64,000 nt of DNA from Vibrio superstes (GTDB taxonomy: Bacteria > Pseudomonadota > Gammaproteobacteria > Enterobacterales > Vibrionaceae), in assembly GCF_003569005.1 (NCBI RefSeq), contig NZ_BCUR01000004.1, forward strand, positions 1,390,003-1,454,002. Reading direction: 5' to 3'. Every line of letters starts with the position of its first letter. Within the stretch, counting starts at the first letter, position 1. Shown here in pieces: positions 46,136 to 55,060 of the stretch. Below the pieces are notes generated by a model. It was not told where the DNA came from. It saw only the letters and a program-made list of their open reading frames with translations, and searched no databases. The position numbers and the translations under genes were made by a program.

Positions 46136-48523
46136 ATGAAATTCAGTGAATCATGGCTTCGTCAGTGGGTTAGCCCTGCGGTTACGACTGACGAACTAAC
46201 ACACCAAATCACAATGGCTGGCCTAGAGGTAGACGATGTTCTTCCTGTTGCTGGTGAGTTTACCGGCGTTAAAGTAGGTAAAGTTGTTGAGTGTGGTCAG
46301 CACCCTGATGCTGACAAACTGCGCGTAACTAAAGTAGATGTTGGCGCTGAAGAATTGCTAGATATCGTATGTGGCGCTTCAAACTGCCGCGAAGGTATCC
46401 TAGTAGCGGTAGCTACTGTGGGTGCTGTTCTACCTGGCGATTTCAAAATCAAGAAAGCAAAACTGCGTGGCCAACCGTCACACGGCATGCTGTGTTCATT
46501 TACTGAGCTAGGTATCGACATCGAGTCTGATGGCATCATGGAGCTTCCAGAAACAGCGGTAATCGGTACTGATTTCCGTGAGTTCCTAGACCTAAACGAC
46601 GTAACGGTAGATGTTGACCTAACCGCTAACCGTGCGGATTGCTTTAGCATCCGTGGTCTGGCTCGTGAAGTCGGCGTTCTAAACCGTGAAGCGGTAAAAG
46701 AGCCTGAATTCGCAGTAGTTGCTGAGAGCATTCAAGACACAGTTTCTGTTGAAGTTAACGCGTCAGAAGCATGTCCACGCTACCTTGGCCGAGTGGTTAA
46801 GAACGTAAACGTTAAAGCCTCTTCTCCTATCTGGATGCAAGAGAAATTACGTCGCTGTGGCATTCGCTCTATCGACCCAATCGTTGATATCACTAACTAT
46901 GTGATGCTAGAGCAAGGTCAACCAATGCACGCATTCGATCTAAGCAAGATTGAAGGTGGTATCGTGGTTCGTATGGCTGAACAAGACGAGAAACTGACTC
47001 TTCTTGATGGCAACGAAGCCAAGCTAAATGCAGATACACTGGTTATTGCAGACCACAACCAAGCGCTAGCAATCGCAGGCGTATTTGGTGGTGAAGGTTC
47101 TGGCGTAACAACAGAAACGACAGACGTATTGCTTGAGAGCGCATTCTTTGCACCGGATCATATCCGTGGCCGTGCACGCGCTTACGGCTTGCACACTGAT
47201 TCATCTATGCGTTTTGAGCGTGGTGTGGATTACGCACTGCAGCACAAAGCAATGGAGCGTGCAACACAGCTTCTTGTTGAGATCTGTGGCGGTGATGTTG
47301 CTCCTATTGCTGGCGTTGAATCTGAAGCCGATCTTCCAAAAGCAAACACAGTATCTCTACGCCGCTCTAAGCTAGACAGCTTGCTAGGTCACTCTATCTC
47401 TGATGCTGACGTGGTTGAGATCCTTGAGCGTCTTGGCTGCACAGTTGAAACCACTGATGCTGGCTGGAACGCTGTAGCTCCAACATGGCGCTTTGATATC
47501 GCTATCGAAGAAGACTTGATTGAAGAAGTTGGCCGTATCTTTGGCTACAACAACATTCCAAATCAAGCGCCAATGGCGGCTCTTACAATGAACGACCACA
47601 AAGAGGCAAACCAGCCACTTAAGCGTGTTCGTGATTTGCTAGTAGACCGTGGCTACCACGAAGCGGTAACTTACAGCTTTGTAGAGCCAGAGCAGCAAAA
47701 GCTGATTGAACCAAACATTGAACCTTTAATTCTGCCGTTCCCAATCTCTGCTGACATGTCAGCGATGCGTGTGCAGTTGATTCAAGGTCTTCTAAATACC
47801 GTTGTTCACAACCAAAAGCGTCAGCAACCACGCGTACGTCTATTTGAATCAGGTCTTCGTTTTATTCCTGATGCAAATGCTGAAAATGGCATGCGTCAAG
47901 AATCAATGCTTGCGGGCGTTCTTGCGGGTACTCGTAGCGAAGAGCATTGGGACATTGAAACCAACACGGTTGATTTCTTTGATCTTAAAGGCGACCTAGA
48001 AGCGGTTCTTGAGCTAACGTGTGAAGAAAAGGCATACAGCTTTGCTGCAACTAAGCACCCAGCACTTCACCCAGGACAAGCTGCGGCTATCATCCTAGAC
48101 GGTAAAGAAGTGGGCGTGATTGGTACGGTTCACCCAGAGCTTGAGCGCAAGTTTGGTCTTAACGGCCGCACTGTTGTGTTTGAACTTGAGTGGTCTGCAA
48201 TTGCAACTCGCGTATTGCCTGAAGCGGTAGCGGTATCTAAGTTCCCTGCAAACCGTCGCGACATCGCGCTAGTTGTAGACGAAGCAGTCGCTTCTGGTGA
48301 CGTAGTAGCAGCCTGTCTTGCAAGCGGTGGCGAGCTAATGACAGATGCAAAACTGTTCGACGTTTACCAAGGTAAAGGCGTTGAAGAAGGAAAGAAGAGT
48401 CTTGCGATTGCGCTTACTCTTCAATCAGTTGAGCGTACTTTGGAAGAAGCTGACATCTCTGGCGCTGTTGAAGCAACAGTTAACGCTGTTTCAGAGAAGT
48501 TTGACGCTGTATTGCGTGACTAG
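46136..48523 (+). CDS. pheT: Phenylalanyl-tRNA synthetase beta subunit
   Basis: A 795-residue beta chain. It has an N-terminal tRNA-binding OB-fold ([19 protein letters not shown], residues about 40-60), the B3/B4 editing domain ([17 protein letters not shown] onward), B5 domain, and C-terminal anticodon-binding FDX-ACB ([17 protein letters not shown]). A terminator follows directly at 48557-48589, whereas in E. coli and many gammaproteobacteria ihfA follows pheT in the operon. Confidence 0.97.
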   Translation: MKFSESWLRQWVSPAVTTDELTHQITMAGLEVDDVLPVAGEFTGVKVGKVVECGQHPDADKLRVTKVDVGAEELLDIVCGASNCREGILVAVATVGAVLPGDFKIKKAKLRGQPSHGMLCSFTELGIDIESDGIMELPETAVIGTDFREFLDLNDVTVDVDLTANRADCFSIRGLAREVGVLNREAVKEPEFAVVAESIQDTVSVEVNASEACPRYLGRVVKNVNVKASSPIWMQEKLRRCGIRSIDPIVDITNYVMLEQGQPMHAFDLSKIEGGIVVRMAEQDEKLTLLDGNEAKLNADTLVIADHNQALAIAGVFGGEGSGVTTETTDVLLESAFFAPDHIRGRARAYGLHTDSSMRFERGVDYALQHKAMERATQLLVEICGGDVAPIAGVESEADLPKANTVSLRRSKLDSLLGHSISDADVVEILERLGCTVETTDAGWNAVAPTWRFDIAIEEDLIEEVGRIFGYNNIPNQAPMAALTMNDHKEANQPLKRVRDLLVDRGYHEAVTYSFVEPEQQKLIEPNIEPLILPFPISADMSAMRVQLIQGLLNTVVHNQKRQQPRVRLFESGLRFIPDANAENGMRQESMLAGVLAGTRSEEHWDIETNTVDFFDLKGDLEAVLELTCEEKAYSFAATKHPALHPGQAAAIILDGKEVGVIGTVHPELERKFGLNGRTVVFELEWSAIATRVLPEAVAVSKFPANRRDIALVVDEAVASGDVVAACLASGGELMTDAKLFDVYQGKGVEEGKKSLAIALTLQSVERTLEEADISGAVEATVNAVSEKFDAVLRD

Positions 48524-48556
48524 TTCTTATTAACTAGTACTAAAAATCTCAATATG

Positions 48557-48589
48557 AAATGGGGAGCCTGATGGCTCCCCATTTTTTTT
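48557..48589 (+). terminator. Strong terminator after pheT
   Basis: AAATGGGGAGCC / GGCTCCCCATTT with a TGAT loop, then a T-run of about eight. Confidence 0.93.
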
Positions 48590-48710
48590 CTATCTTCTAA
48601 GAAATTGTCCGTATTTGCACCGAGAATGGACAGAAAGTCGTTAGTACTACTTCAATGAGTCGAAATACGCTAGAATGCGCCTCACAATTTAAGTCTGAGC
48701 CTAATAATCT

Positions 48711-50003
48711 ATGACCCATGCCACAACCCCTAACAGCTTTGCTGATCTTGCCTTAATTAAACCTCTTTTAGCGCGACTAGAAGAGCTGGAGTATCAACAG
48801 CCTACACCTATCCAAGCGCAAATCATTCCTAGTGTATTAGCGGGTCGTGACGTCATTGCCGGTGCGAATACTGGCTCAGGTAAGACAGCTGCATTTGCAT
48901 TGCCAATGCTACAGGAGCTGTTCACCAAACATGATTTAGTTAAATCTAGCGCGAGCAAGGGTAACTATGTGTCTGGTTTGATCTTGGTTCCGACGCGCGA
49001 GTTGGCAAAACAGGTTGCCGATAACATCAAGTCTTACGCGGTGCACTTTAATGGTGAGATCAAAACTGTAGCCGTATTCGGTGGCGTATCGACTAATGCG
49101 CAAATGCAAGCATTGCGTGGCGGTACAGATATCTTGGTGGCAACGCCAGGTCGTTTACTTGACCTTATCTCTAGCAATGCCATCAAGCTTGATAGAGTTA
49201 AAACCTTAGTGCTTGATGAAGCAGATCGCATGTTAAGCCTTGGCTTTACCGAAGAGTTGTCTGAGCTTTTGGCAAAACTGCCTAAGCAAAAGCAAACACT
49301 TCTATTCTCTGCTACTTTCCCTGAACAAGTACAGGCGCTCACTCAAGAGTTGCTTAACGACCCTGTTGAAGTGCAGTTGCAAAGTGACGATGAGAGCACC
49401 GTAGTTCAGCGTGTATTTAACGTCAACAAAGGCGAAAAGACCGCTGTATTGGCGCATCTGATCAAGAAGCATCAATGGCGACAAGCGCTAGTATTTGTAA
49501 ACGCTAAAAACAGCTGTGAGCACCTAGCCGATAAACTGTATAAACGTGGTATTGAAGCCGATGTGTTCCACGGTGACAAAGGTCAAGGTTACCGTACGCG
49601 TATCCTTGATGCGTTTAAGTCTGGTGAGATTGAAGTACTTATCGCAACGGACATCGCAGCTCGTGGTCTCGATATTGAAAAGCTGCCAGTGGTTATCAAT
49701 TTCGACCTTCCAAGAAGCCCATCAGATTACATGCACCGCATTGGCCGTAGTGGCCGTGCAGGTGAAGTGGGTCTGGCTTTGTCACTCATCGACTATGAAG
49801 ATCTGCACCATTTCAAGGTTATCGAGAAGAAGAATAAGATTCGTCTTGAACGAGAACAGGTCGCAGGGTTTGAAGTCGATGAAACCGTCACTCAAGAAAT
49901 GATTGATGCGAATAAGCCAATGGCGGCACCGGCAGGCACTGGCAAGAAAAAGCGCAAGAAAAAAGGTCAGGGCGGCTCTGACATTTGGTTACAGAACTCT
50001 TAA
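48711..50003 (+). CDS. DEAD-box RNA helicase, RhlE-like
   Basis: A 430-residue ATP-dependent RNA helicase. Motifs in order: Q motif PTPIQAQIIPS, Walker A ANTGSGKT (residues about 53-60), VPTRELAKQ, VATPGRLLD, VLDEADRML (DEAD), FSATFP, FVNAKNSCE, ATDIAARGLD, and YMHRIGRSGRAG. The C-terminal tail is Lys/Arg rich (GKKKRKKKGQGG). Such helicases act in ribosome assembly or RNA decay. It is followed by a terminator and a YwbE gene. Confidence 0.95.
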   Translation: MTHATTPNSFADLALIKPLLARLEELEYQQPTPIQAQIIPSVLAGRDVIAGANTGSGKTAAFALPMLQELFTKHDLVKSSASKGNYVSGLILVPTRELAKQVADNIKSYAVHFNGEIKTVAVFGGVSTNAQMQALRGGTDILVATPGRLLDLISSNAIKLDRVKTLVLDEADRMLSLGFTEELSELLAKLPKQKQTLLFSATFPEQVQALTQELLNDPVEVQLQSDDESTVVQRVFNVNKGEKTAVLAHLIKKHQWRQALVFVNAKNSCEHLADKLYKRGIEADVFHGDKGQGYRTRILDAFKSGEIEVLIATDIAARGLDIEKLPVVINFDLPRSPSDYMHRIGRSGRAGEVGLALSLIDYEDLHHFKVIEKKNKIRLEREQVAGFEVDETVTQEMIDANKPMAAPAGTGKKKRKKKGQGGSDIWLQNS

Positions 50004-50015
50004 TCAAACACAGTC

Positions 50016-50044
50016 AATGCCAGCTCATCGTAGCTGGCATTTTT
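50016..50044 (+). terminator. Terminator after helicase
   Basis: AATGCCAGCT / AGCTGGCATT with a six-base loop, then TTT. The right arm (from TAGCTGGCA, 50031) is also where similarity to a second locus at 55984 begins. Confidence 0.85.
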
Positions 50045-50077
50045 AATTATTTAGACCCTATTGATAAGGAACAGAGC

Positions 50078-50269
50078 ATGAGCGGAACTCAAAGGTCGGA
50101 CATTCACGCAGGATTAGAAGTGAAAATTGTTCTTAAAAAAGACCAACGCACCGGAACATTAACTTCGGGCGTAGTGAAAGATATTCTCACTAAATCTCCG
50201 AACCACCCACATGGCATCAAAGTTCGCCTAGAGAGTGGCGATGTGGGACGCGTAGAAGAAATACTATAA
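50078..50269 (+). CDS. YwbE family protein (copy 1)
   Basis: A 63-residue protein beginning MSGTQRSDIHAGLEVKIVLK with DQRTGTLTSGVVKDILTKS and a PHGIKVRLESGDVGRVEEI tail, the YwbE (DUF2196) signature. The family is small, cytoplasmic and of unknown function; its sheet-rich pattern suggests a small OB- or SH3-like fold. AAGGA lies seven bases upstream of the ATG. A second, diverged copy lies at 56032-56223. Its stop is followed within four bases by the end of a decayed integrase on the other strand. Confidence 0.85.
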   Translation: MSGTQRSDIHAGLEVKIVLKKDQRTGTLTSGVVKDILTKSPNHPHGIKVRLESGDVGRVEEIL

Positions 50270-50272
50270 GCG

Positions 50273-50460
50273 TTACTCGTTAATCTTATCTTCAAATCCA
50301 CCGAGCCTATCTAACGGGCTAGTGGTTCCAGCAAAATGCTCTCCAATGACATGGGTATAGATCTGGGTAGTGGCAAGATCTCTGTGCCTAATTAAATTCG
50401 GTTTTCAAACTATAACCTCGTGTACGGAGGCCTTGGCGAACTTCAGCTAAAAACAAGCTG
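50273..50460 (-). pseudogene. Integron integrase relic, C-terminal part (copy 1)
   Basis: Read on the minus strand, the last 40 codons encode NLIRHRDLATTQIYTHV followed by IGEHFAGTTSPLDRL and a short tail, with a stop at 50273-50275. TTQIYTHV with the catalytic Tyr, then G and SPL-x-RL, is the C-terminal signature of IntI integrases. Upstream, FAKASV and RGYSLKT occur in shifted frames (about 50417-50450), matching FAT-x-LL-x-x-GYDIRT of intact integrases with at least two frameshifts. The N-terminal two thirds are not recognisable. Its 5' side faces the cassette array, the normal integron layout. Confidence 0.78.
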
Positions 50461-50778
50461 GGCATAACCACATCTAACTTTACGGTAACCCGATATAGCT
50501 TATTACTCCCTTCACTTTTTCAGGTGTGAAAAAAGTGGTACTTCGCATTTTGAATTGCGAGTGATTTGTAATCAGAGTTCTTTCTGAGACTTGCTTGTTT
50601 GATACTAGGAAACCGGCTATCTGATTAAATGGGACTTCCTACTAACAAGTTGTGATTTTCTAACGTAATGGTAGATTAGTTCATTTGAATCAGTGAGTTA
50701 ACGTTACTAGCTACACCATTGTGCAATTGCCAAGTAGGATATCTCACTAATAAGCTGTTAAATTACAAGGAGAGTTTC
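50461..50778. other. Region between integrase relic and first cassette (possible attI remnant)
   Basis: About 320 bases where the integrase 5' part and attI would normally lie. GTTAAC-GTTAC near 50698 is the only core-site-like sequence noticed. Short minus-strand frames are present but not integrase-like. AGGAG (50768-50772) serves the first cassette gene. Confidence 0.4.
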
Positions 50779-51285
50779 GTGGAAATAAAGGAAGTAAGTA
50801 CCACATCAGTCTTAGTCGAACAGCTAAATTCGTTGCTAACTGATTGTATAGAAAGTGGAGCCTCTGTAGGCTTCTTAACACCTGTCGATGAAGAAGAAGT
50901 AAAGTTGTATTGGTTATCTGTAGAGTCCGACCTCAAGTCGGGAGCGAGAAAACTGTTTCTCGCTTATGAAAATGAAAATGTTGTAGGTGCAGTTCAACTG
51001 TCTCTTTGTTCTAAGCCTAATGGCTCACACCGAGGGGAAGTTGAAAAACTTATGGTTCATACGGGATCACGGGGAAAAGGTGTTAGTAGAAAACTAATGT
51101 CGCTAATGGAAAGCGTAGCTTGTGAACTTGGTTTATCATTGCTGATTCTTGATACACGTTTAGGCGACATTGCATCTTCATTATATCGTTCAATTGGTTA
51201 CACCGAAGCAGGCCAAATTCCTCAGTTCGCTCGTAGTTCTACAGGTGAGCTTGAAGGCACAGTTTACTTCTTCAAACTATTGTAA
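50779..51285 (+). CDS. Cassette 1: GNAT-family acetyltransferase
   Basis: A 168-residue acetyltransferase. Probable start GTG 50779, six bases after AGGAG; the open frame reaches 50719. The acetyl-CoA binding loop is VHTGSRGKGVSRKLMSLM (R-G-x-G-x-S/G), followed by SLLILDTRLGDIASSLYRSIGY. N-acetylation of a small molecule is likely; substrate unknown. It is the first cassette in the array, next to the integrase relic, and is followed by attC 1. Confidence 0.86.
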   Translation: MEIKEVSTTSVLVEQLNSLLTDCIESGASVGFLTPVDEEEVKLYWLSVESDLKSGARKLFLAYENENVVGAVQLSLCSKPNGSHRGEVEKLMVHTGSRGKGVSRKLMSLMESVACELGLSLLILDTRLGDIASSLYRSIGYTEAGQIPQFARSSTGELEGTVYFFKLL

Positions 51286-51410
51286 TTCAACAAACAATTT
51301 AAGAGTGATTCAGCACGCTTGGCATTTTTGGTTTGGGTTTAGTCCAGTGTTTACGGTGGTCAAATGAAGTGCCGTGGTCGCGTGCTTCACACCTTAATTG
51401 GGCGTTATGT
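51286..51410 (+). other. attC site 1
   Basis: Begins TCAACAAACAATTTAAGAGTG and ends in TTAATTGGGCGTTATGT. The end core GTTATGT fits GTTRRRY, and the central part has imperfect inverted sequence (CACGCTTGG... and CGCGTGC). The left end is degenerate (CAACAAAC). Confidence 0.75.
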
Positions 51411-51423
51411 ACTAGGAGGAAAA

Positions 51424-51696
51424 ATGGAATATTTTCAGTACTATGGAATCGACTGGATTGCAATGGTACTTACCTTCCTTGCTATTTGGCAGATAGGAAA
51501 TAAGAACAAAATTGGATTCATTTTAATGATGTGCGGCAATACTAGTTGGATAGCTGTCGGTTATCTTACTGGTAGTGTGGCAATGATAATTGCAAATATC
51601 ATCTTTTTCTCAATGAACCTTAGAGCAATCATCAAATGGTCGACACCAGAGAAAGAGCCTAAAGTCAGCGTTGCTGAACAGTCATCTACCAACTAA
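51424..51696 (+). CDS. Cassette 2: small PnuC-like membrane protein
   Basis: A 90-residue membrane protein with three hydrophobic segments (IDWIAMVLTFLAIWQIG, IGFILMMCGNTSWIAVGY, and SVAMIIANIIFFSMNL). The helix with NKNKIGFILMMCGNTSW followed by a second resembles half of the PnuC/SemiSWEET-type fold, a transporter or scaffold. AGGAGG lies just upstream of ATG 51424. No attC separates it from the next gene: its stop overlaps the shared sequence upstream of the following kinase, so the intervening attC was probably lost. Confidence 0.78.
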   Translation: MEYFQYYGIDWIAMVLTFLAIWQIGNKNKIGFILMMCGNTSWIAVGYLTGSVAMIIANIIFFSMNLRAIIKWSTPEKEPKVSVAEQSSTN

Positions 51697-51706
51697 AAGG
51701 AAGTTA

Positions 51707-52180
51707 ATGGCTCAGTTGTACTTTATCAGTGGTTTTATCGGTTCTGGAAAAACCACGTACTCCAAGGAATTGGCAGAAAAAACAAATGGTTTTCGGTTCT
51801 CAATCGATGAATGGATGATTCCGCTCTTCGGTGAACATATGGAGCGAGATGTACTTAATCAGCGGCTCCGAACATTGGAAAGCTTGTTTCAAGACGCTTC
51901 ATCTCAACTCGTAAGGCTCGGTGTACCAGTTGTTTTTGATTTTGGCTATTGGTCACGAGATGACCGAGCAAGAATAGTATCTTGGGCTTCGGAGCAGGGT
52001 TATAGCTGCGAAATGCATTACCTTGATGTCTCATTTGACACATGTTGCCAGCGTGCTTTCGAGCGCAATGCAAACACTAGAGGAAAGTCCTACGAAATGA
52101 CGCCAGAAATGTTGGAGTTGTTTTGGTCTTGGTTCGAAGTACCAACTCAAGACGAAGACGTCATTTGGGTTTCTAACTAG
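51707..52180 (+). CDS. Cassette 2b: P-loop kinase-like ATPase (copy 1)
   Basis: A 157-residue AAA_33-type ATP-binding protein. Walker A GFIGSGKTT is at residues 9-17; the early Asp is in FSIDEWMIP and the later lid is the RAFERNANTRGKS stretch. Such small proteins include nucleoside, shikimate or antibiotic kinases, and the substrate is unknown. It differs from the copy at 55061-55534 by four residues (K/Q, G/A, V/L, T/A). ATG 51707 has AAGGAAG upstream. attC 2 follows. Confidence 0.86.
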   Translation: MAQLYFISGFIGSGKTTYSKELAEKTNGFRFSIDEWMIPLFGEHMERDVLNQRLRTLESLFQDASSQLVRLGVPVVFDFGYWSRDDRARIVSWASEQGYSCEMHYLDVSFDTCCQRAFERNANTRGKSYEMTPEMLELFWSWFEVPTQDEDVIWVSN

Positions 52181-52192
52181 CTGAAAATACGC

Positions 52193-52290
52193 TTATAGCA
52201 AAGCGTTTAAAAGCGATTCCGTACCGTGTGCCAGTTTCGCTTCGCTCAATTTTGGCACTCGTTACTCCGCACTTTAACGCGGCGTTATCT
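52193..52290 (+). other. attC site 2
   Basis: TTATAGCAAAGCGTTTAAAAGC at the left and TTTAACGCGGCGTTATCT at the right. The left core has one change (TAGCAA). The centre CGCTTCGCTC lies in a hairpin-forming inverted segment. Closely related to attC 8. Confidence 0.8.
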
Positions 52291-52335
52291 GTCACAAGCC
52301 ACTCGCTAATTTGGGTGAAATGTTGAGGATTGAAA

Positions 52336-52701
52336 ATGAAAGATACAAAGAGTCAAGATGACAAAATTGCAGGGATGGTCTTTTCAAAAATCTATCCGCT
52401 GTATGTGGCAAAGGTTGAAAAGAAATTCCGAACGAAAGATGAGTTAAATGAAGTCATTTCTTGGCTTACTGGTTACGATGAAAGCGAACTTCAAAATCAT
52501 ATTGAAGGCTCAACTACATTTGGAGAGTTCTTTTCTAACGCAACAGTTAACCCGAATTCAAAATTAATCACAGGTAAGATTTGTGGATATAAAGTTGAAG
52601 ATATAGAAAACCCTATTACTCAACAAGCTAGATATCTTGATAAATTAGTTGATGAACTTGCAAAAGGTCATGAAATGAAAAGGATTTTGCGCATATCGTA
52701 G
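52336..52701 (+). CDS. Cassette 3: DUF2200 family protein
   Basis: A 121-residue protein of the DUF2200 family, often found in cassettes and genomes of unrelated bacteria. It is mostly helical: MVFSKIYPLYVAKVEKKFRT and VISWLTGYDESELQNHIEG, then ICGYKVEDIENP. Function is unknown. ATG 52336 lies seven bases after GAGG; TTG 52330 is an alternative. It is followed after ten bases by attC 3. Confidence 0.83.
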   Translation: MKDTKSQDDKIAGMVFSKIYPLYVAKVEKKFRTKDELNEVISWLTGYDESELQNHIEGSTTFGEFFSNATVNPNSKLITGKICGYKVEDIENPITQQARYLDKLVDELAKGHEMKRILRIS

Positions 52702-52710
52702 AAGCGACAG

Positions 52711-52837
52711 ATAACAAAGCGTTTAAGACGGGTTCCCAATGCTTGGCATTTTAGGCTTACTTCAGTTTAAGTGTTTATGTCACAATGATTTAGGTATGGT
52801 GGTTGGCGTTGCTCACCACTTAACGCGGCGTTATGCC
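52711..52837 (+). other. attC site 3
   Basis: ATAACAAAGCGTTTAAGACG at the left and CACTTAACGCGGCGTTATGC at the right, with a long central region. Matches the VCR-like pattern of the array. Confidence 0.85.
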
Positions 52838-52861
52838 TTTCTAAAAAAATGGACTTTTTAC

Positions 52862-53311
52862 ATGGAAATAGTAAAAGCAAAAATCGAGAACTTAGACGTT
52901 ATTTCAACTCTTTTTGATTCATATCGAGTGTTTTATGGTCAAAAAAGTAATCCTGATATTGCCCGTGAGTTTATTCAATCACGCATTAACAATAATGAAT
53001 CAGTGATATTTTTAGCACTTGATGACGAAGGTAATGGCTTAGGTTTTACTCAGTTGTATCCAAGCTTTTCTTCAGTTTCGGCTTCTAGGACTTGGGTTCT
53101 CAATGACTTGTTTGTTGCTGATACAGCTAGACGGATGGGTGTGGCTAAGAAATTGATGAATGCAGCGAAAGACATGGGGCTAGAAAACCAAGTAAAAGGT
53201 CTTGCTTTGGAAACGGCAGAAAGTAATGTGAATGCTCAGAAATTGTATGAGTCTTTAGGCTATGAACGAGAGTCAGGGACGTATCATTACTTCTTGAAAC
53301 TACAGGCATAA
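52862..53311 (+). CDS. Cassette 4: GNAT-family acetyltransferase
   Basis: A 149-residue acetyltransferase. The acetyl-CoA loop is VADTARRMGVAKKLMNAAK (R-x-x-G-x-A), preceded by TWVLNDLFV and followed by LALETAESNVNAQKLYESLGYE. ATG 52862 gives MEIVKAKIENLDV, a normal GNAT N-terminus; the open frame begins earlier, inside the attC. Substrate unknown. attC 4 overlaps its stop codon region. Confidence 0.88.
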   Translation: MEIVKAKIENLDVISTLFDSYRVFYGQKSNPDIAREFIQSRINNNESVIFLALDDEGNGLGFTQLYPSFSSVSASRTWVLNDLFVADTARRMGVAKKLMNAAKDMGLENQVKGLALETAESNVNAQKLYESLGYERESGTYHYFLKLQA

Positions 53312-53404
53312 CAAAGCGTTTAAGAGTGACTCCAAACGCGTGCCGTTTTGTTTCGCTCACAGTATGGCACGCTATGTTTGTCGCACCTTAACGCGGCGTT
53401 ATGT
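53309..53404 (+). other. attC site 4
   Basis: TAACAAAGCGTTTAAGAGTG at the left overlaps the preceding stop; CACCTTAACGCGGCGTTATG closes it. Centre CGTGCCGTTTTG and TATGGCACGC can pair. Confidence 0.86.
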
Positions 53405-53428
53405 GGTTGCCATAAACGGAGAAATCAA

Positions 53429-53761
53429 TTGATAGAATTTAAAACAATCGGCTTGTTCTTTGTTACGGCAATCGCGGAAATACTTGGTTGTTACTTACCT
53501 TATCTCTGGTTAAAAGAGGACAAGTCGGTTTGGCTTTTATTACCGGCAGCATTCTTCTTAGGGTTATTCGCATGGTTGCTGTCTCTTCACCCAACTGCGG
53601 CGGGTCGAGTTTATGCGGCGTATGGTGGAGTCTATATTTTTGTAGCCATTATTTGGCTTTGGATGGTAGATGGTATCCGTCCAAGTTTGTGGGATGTACT
53701 CGGCGTGTCAGTAGCACTGTTAGGTATGGCAATCATAATGTTCGCACCGAGAACCACATAA
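53429..53761 (+). CDS. Cassette 5: YnfA/UPF0060 family membrane protein
   Basis: A 110-residue four-helix small membrane protein of the YnfA type (usual length about 108). The probable start is TTG 53429, with GGAG (53418-53421) seven bases upstream. [53 protein letters not shown] and [20 protein letters not shown] are family hallmarks. Members are DMT-like and suspected efflux-type proteins, though function is uncertain. The stop overlaps attC 5. Confidence 0.9.
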   Translation: MIEFKTIGLFFVTAIAEILGCYLPYLWLKEDKSVWLLLPAAFFLGLFAWLLSLHPTAAGRVYAAYGGVYIFVAIIWLWMVDGIRPSLWDVLGVSVALLGMAIIMFAPRTT

Positions 53762-53854
53762 CAAGCACTTCAAGACGGATTCGCGAACGCGTGCTGAACT
53801 CGCTTCGCTCAGACATAGCATACGTTCACACACAGCTTAGCTTGGCGTTATGTG
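53759..53854 (+). other. attC site 5
   Basis: TAACAAGCACTTCAAGACGG at the left; AGCTTAGCTTGGCGTTATGTG at the right. Central arms GCGTGCTGAACTCGC and CATAGCATACG. Confidence 0.82.
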
Positions 53855-53866
53855 CTTGGAGGGGAA

Positions 53867-54313
53867 ATGCAATTTATCGAAGTCAAAAGTAGCCAAATTC
53901 CGCTAAATTTGCTGCTCGAAGCAGATCCTTCTGAAGCGAGTATTTCATCATATTTATCCAAATCATGGTGCTTTGCTGCACTAGATAATGAGCGTATTTT
54001 TGCGGTATGTATAGTTAAGCCAGAAACCCAAACCCTTGCTGAAATCTTCAATGTTTCTGTATATCCCAAGCTACAAGGTCAAGGAATAGGCTCTCAATTA
54101 CTTAAGTCAGTTCTGTCTCAGCTACCAAGTAAGGGAATCACTCGTGTTGAATTGGGTACAGGTACCTTTGGTTATCAACTGACTTATTATCAACGCCTTG
54201 GTTTTCGCGTTGACTCAATCATCAAGGATCACTTCTTGCTGAATTACCCAGAACCAATCTATGAAAATGGTATTCAACACAAAGACATGCTGAGATTGTA
54301 CGCACAGATTTAG
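53867..54313 (+). CDS. Cassette 6: GNAT-family acetyltransferase
   Basis: A 148-residue acetyltransferase. The CoA-binding loop YPKLQGQGIGSQLLKSVLSQ (Q-G-x-G-x-G) is at residues about 68-87; GTFGYQLTYYQRLGFRV is the C-terminal strand pair with the GNAT tyrosine. ATG 53867 follows a good GGAGGGG. It has the AxGRAKE-less, short type of aminoglycoside or unknown substrate. attC 6 follows after seven bases. Confidence 0.88.
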   Translation: MQFIEVKSSQIPLNLLLEADPSEASISSYLSKSWCFAALDNERIFAVCIVKPETQTLAEIFNVSVYPKLQGQGIGSQLLKSVLSQLPSKGITRVELGTGTFGYQLTYYQRLGFRVDSIIKDHFLLNYPEPIYENGIQHKDMLRLYAQI

Positions 54314-54320
54314 CACGCAC

Positions 54321-54414
54321 ATAACAAACGTTTAAGAGTGATTCCATACGCGTGCCGACTCGCTTACGCTCAAACATAGCACGCGTATGTCACCGCTTAA
54401 TGCGGCGTTATGCG
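54321..54414 (+). other. attC site 6
   Basis: ATAACAAACGTTTAAGAGTG at the left and CGCTTAATGCGGCGTTATGCG at the right; the closest match to the VCR-like consensus in the array. Confidence 0.88.
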
Positions 54415-54428
54415 TAAATGGAGGAAAC

Positions 54429-54926
54429 ATGGAAAATCAGGGAAAACTGTTCTTCTTCTGTGGCAAGATGGGAGCAGGAAAATCGACTAAATCTAAGATT
54501 GTGGCTGCTGAAAACAAAGCAGTTCTAATTTCAGAGGACGATTGGTTGTCAGCTCATTATCCTTCTCAAATTCAAGCATTTGACGACTACATTAAGTACT
54601 CCAATCTCATCAAGCCTTTTGTTAAAAGCCATGTTCAAAGTTTGTTGAATGTTGGGGTCAATGTTGTCATGGATTTTCCAGCGAATACTATTAAGCAAAG
54701 AGCTTGGTTCGTATCACTTTGCGTCGAAGTAGGTAGTGAACATGAGCTTTGGTATTTAGACTTAACAGATGAACAATGTTTATCCCAAGTTGCTAAACGT
54801 CGAGTTGAACAACCAGAAAGATCCATGTTTGACACAGAGGCTGTATTTCATCATGTGACTCAGTATTTTGAAGCTCCAGAAGCGAGTGAAAAACTCAGTC
54901 TGGTGCGTGTGGGAGAATACGCATAA
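54429..54926 (+). CDS. Cassette 7: P-loop kinase-like ATPase
   Basis: A 165-residue AAA_33-type protein. Walker A GKMGAGKST (residues 12-20), an acidic EDDWL motif (residues 36-40, ligand and catalytic region), then LSQVAKRRVEQPERS as a lid with Arg. It is related in fold and size to the two copies of cassette 2b and 8, but clearly diverged. Substrate unknown. GAGG precedes ATG 54429. attC 7 overlaps its stop. Confidence 0.86.
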   Translation: MENQGKLFFFCGKMGAGKSTKSKIVAAENKAVLISEDDWLSAHYPSQIQAFDDYIKYSNLIKPFVKSHVQSLLNVGVNVVMDFPANTIKQRAWFVSLCVEVGSEHELWYLDLTDEQCLSQVAKRRVEQPERSMFDTEAVFHHVTQYFEAPEASEKLSLVRVGEYA

Positions 54927-55044
54927 CAAACTGTTTGAGAGTGATTTGCAACGCGTGGCTTTTTTCTATGCGTTAGTTTTAGTGGTTAAGGTGGTATGCG
55001 GTAGCTTTAGTGTTGCGTTGCTCACATCTTAACAGGGCGTTACA
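54924..55044 (+). other. attC site 7
   Basis: TAACAAACTGTTTGAGAGTG at the left; CATCTTAACAGGGCGTTACAAG at the right. Longer than average, 121 bases. Confidence 0.8.
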
Positions 55045-55060
55045 AGCTAAAAGGAAGTTA

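Noticed and set aside
50693..50706. GTTAACGTTAC as attI
   Set aside because: One core-like sequence only; not enough for an attI call, kept as a possible remnant.
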